Part shown: positions 62,855 through 64,000 of the stretch, piece by piece | Layout: the number at the start of each line of letters is the position of its first letter | How positions within the stretch are numbered: the first letter of the stretch is position 1 | Assembly: GCF_031880315.1 (NCBI RefSeq) | Contig: NZ_CP134771.1 | Span: 5,519,001-5,583,000, forward strand | Direction of reading: 5' to 3' | DNA: 64,000 nucleotides | From: Pseudomonas baltica | Lineage (GTDB): Bacteria > Pseudomonadota > Gammaproteobacteria > Pseudomonadales > Pseudomonadaceae | Translations under genes and position numbers: made by a program | The notes under the pieces: generated by a model | Told to the model about the DNA's origin: nothing | The model's input: the letters and a program-made list of their open reading frames with translations, nothing else | Database searches by the model: none

Positions 62855-63604
62855 ATGAAACTCGCAGGAAAGATCGCAGTTGTCACCGGCGCGTCGAAGG
62901 GCATAGGCGCCGGGATTGCCAAAGCACTGGGCGCGCAGGGCGCCACCGTAATAGTCAACTATGCCTCCAGCAAGGCCGATGCCGATGCAGTGGTCGCGCA
63001 CATCAGCGAGCAGGGTGGCTCGGCCTTTGCCGTACAGGCAGACATGAGCCAGGCGGCTGATGTGGTGCGCTTGTTTGATACGGTGCGCACGAGACACGGC
63101 ACCCTGGATGTGCTGGTCAATAACGCGGGCGTTGCGGTGTTCCAGATGATCGAGGATCTCACCGAGGAAGCGTTCCACACACAATTCAACCTCAATGTGC
63201 TTGGCTACCTTCTGGCGGTCCGAGAGGCTGTAAAACTGCTGGGGCCCAAGGGCAGTATCATCAATATCAGCTCCATCCTCAGCACCGACCCGTACCTGGC
63301 ATCGAGTGTCTATTCGGCGACCAAGGGCGCCGTCGACACCTTGACCTTCGCATTGGCGCGGGAGCTGGGGCCGCGGGGCATTCGGGTCAATTCCATCCTC
63401 CCCGGCCACACCAACACCCCGGCAACGCAAGGCCATTTTGCTGGTGAACTGGGCGAGAAGATTCTTGCAGGCACGCCGCTGGGCCGCTTTGGCGAACCAG
63501 AAGACATCGCGCCCTTGGCCGTGTTTTTGGCTTGCGAGGATTCACATTGGGTAACAGGCGAGTCGATCAGAGCGGCCGGTGGCGTGCGTGGCGTTGGGTA
63601 CTGA
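62855..63604 (+). CDS. Short-chain dehydrogenase/reductase, AraC-linked
   Basis: 249 residues; AGAAGG precedes the ATG. SDR signatures: TGASKGIGAGIAKALGAQGA, VQADMSQ, LVNNAGVA, Ser in INISSILSTD, YSATKGAVDTLTFALARELG, and EDIAPLAVFLACEDSHWVTGESIRAAGG. It resembles 3-oxoacyl reductase/glucose-dehydrogenase-type SDRs. Divergent from the AraC gene. Substrate unknown. Confidence 0.92.
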   Translation: MKLAGKIAVVTGASKGIGAGIAKALGAQGATVIVNYASSKADADAVVAHISEQGGSAFAVQADMSQAADVVRLFDTVRTRHGTLDVLVNNAGVAVFQMIEDLTEEAFHTQFNLNVLGYLLAVREAVKLLGPKGSIINISSILSTDPYLASSVYSATKGAVDTLTFALARELGPRGIRVNSILPGHTNTPATQGHFAGELGEKILAGTPLGRFGEPEDIAPLAVFLACEDSHWVTGESIRAAGGVRGVGY

Positions 63605-63653
63605 TGCGGATGGGTAAGTCGAGGGCATTCTAGAAAAAAGCGGTGCTCAGGAA

Positions 63654-63674
63654 GCTAGGGCGTAACGCCCTAGC
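63654..63674. terminator. Perfect hairpin between convergent genes
   Basis: GCTAGGGCG-taa-CGCCCTAGC, a 9-bp stem with a 3-nt loop, midway between the SDR gene and the lysine-rich gene. T-rich stretches begin 12-20 bp away on both sides. A likely bidirectional terminator. Confidence 0.6.
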
Positions 63675-63686
63675 AGACAGCAACGG

Positions 63687-63932
63687 TCACTTCTTTTTTG
63701 CGGTCTTTTCTTTCTTGTCTGACTTTTCGGACTTCTTGTCCTTTTCGGGCTTGCTATCCGCTTTTTTCGCGGATTTCTTCAGCTCGGGTTCTTTTTTCTT
63801 GTCTTTCTTCTCGGAAGATTTCGACAGTGCCGACGCCGCGGCTGATTTCTTGGCGGGTGATGATTTTTTGTCTTTCAATTCCTTGCTGGCTTTCGGCGCA
63901 TCACTTTTGCTTTTCTTGTCGTCTTTAGCCAC
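63687..63932 (-). CDS. Lysine/serine-rich low-complexity protein
   Basis: 81 residues from a GTG start (MAKDDKKSKSDAPKAS) with GAGAGG eight bases upstream; a GTG three codons earlier is badly spaced. About 40 percent Lys, with Ser, Glu, Asp and Ala, in repeated K/S/E runs (KKSAAASALSKSSEKKDKKK). No hydrophobic core, so disordered. It resembles histone-H1-like tails; nucleic-acid binding is a guess. The clean frame without stops and the ribosome site support it as real. Confidence 0.65.
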   Translation of the reverse strand: MAKDDKKSKSDAPKASKELKDKKSSPAKKSAAASALSKSSEKKDKKKEPELKKSAKKADSKPEKDKKSEKSDKKEKTAKKK

Positions 63933-64000
63933 GTCAACCACCTCTCGGATTCTGCCTTAATTGGCAATATTGCCCATGAAATTATTCACAGGCTGATCAT

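Overview
The window looks like a chromosomal segment of a Pseudomonas, most likely of the fluorescens lineage. It has high GC, strong AGGAG-type ribosome sites, and genes typical of that genus: aprA with its inhibitor, a TonB siderophore receptor, GntP-type gluconate uptake, and many one-gene regulator/enzyme pairs. This assignment comes from gene content only. No rRNA, tRNA, CRISPR array or prophage was seen.

Layout. 1-17 kb: the end of a CaiB/BaiF CoA-transferase overlapping a divergent aroE paralogue; an HxlR-SDR pair; ZntB; a PlsC-type acyltransferase; a GGDEF-EAL protein; a siderophore receptor; a lipoprotein sugar dehydrogenase with a DUF2231 partner; cupin, AraC and TrmK; an isochorismatase-like hydrolase; and a GST-TetR pair with clear operators. 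15-20 kb: galM and a FucP-like sugar permease, a HAD phosphatase remnant, and ProP. 20-26 kb is the most rearranged stretch. It holds an ACT-domain remnant, a DUF1737 gene whose start position reads ATC, a NudK-DUF4406 fusion, a (GGGGTAA)n repeat, and a 1327-bp IS2-like element with intact 5-bp target duplications that cuts a small two-helix membrane gene. 26-37 kb: a hybrid histidine kinase, MFS-TetR, AraC-SDR, LysR with a frameshifted LysE, a TDT-family transporter, DUF2986, and a saccharopine-dehydrogenase-like protein. 37-45 kb: a secreted M20 peptidase, a PEBP protein, xth, gntT, msrA and an ABC exporter. 45-52 kb is a coherent 2-deoxyribose locus: periplasmic DUF4432, deoC, deoR, then deoX-, deoP- and deoK-like genes. 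52-64 kb: MFS, HxlR-SDR, DUF1615, aprA-inh, a fecBCDE-like iron transporter, a second AraC-SDR pair and a lysine-rich protein.

How the genes work together. The deoxyribose genes appear to share a DeoR operator (GTTAT-N4-TAAC type) at the deoK promoter and the deoC/deoR intergenic region. A 75-bp promoter block in front of the 32-kb SDR gene recurs with identical internal spacing in front of the 36.2-kb dehydrogenase gene, so the AraC regulator at 31 kb probably controls both. Several other regulator/target pairs show palindromic operators that can be read directly. The decayed genes (HAD, ACT, LysE and the IS-split membrane gene) show that the 18-34 kb stretch is undergoing turnover.
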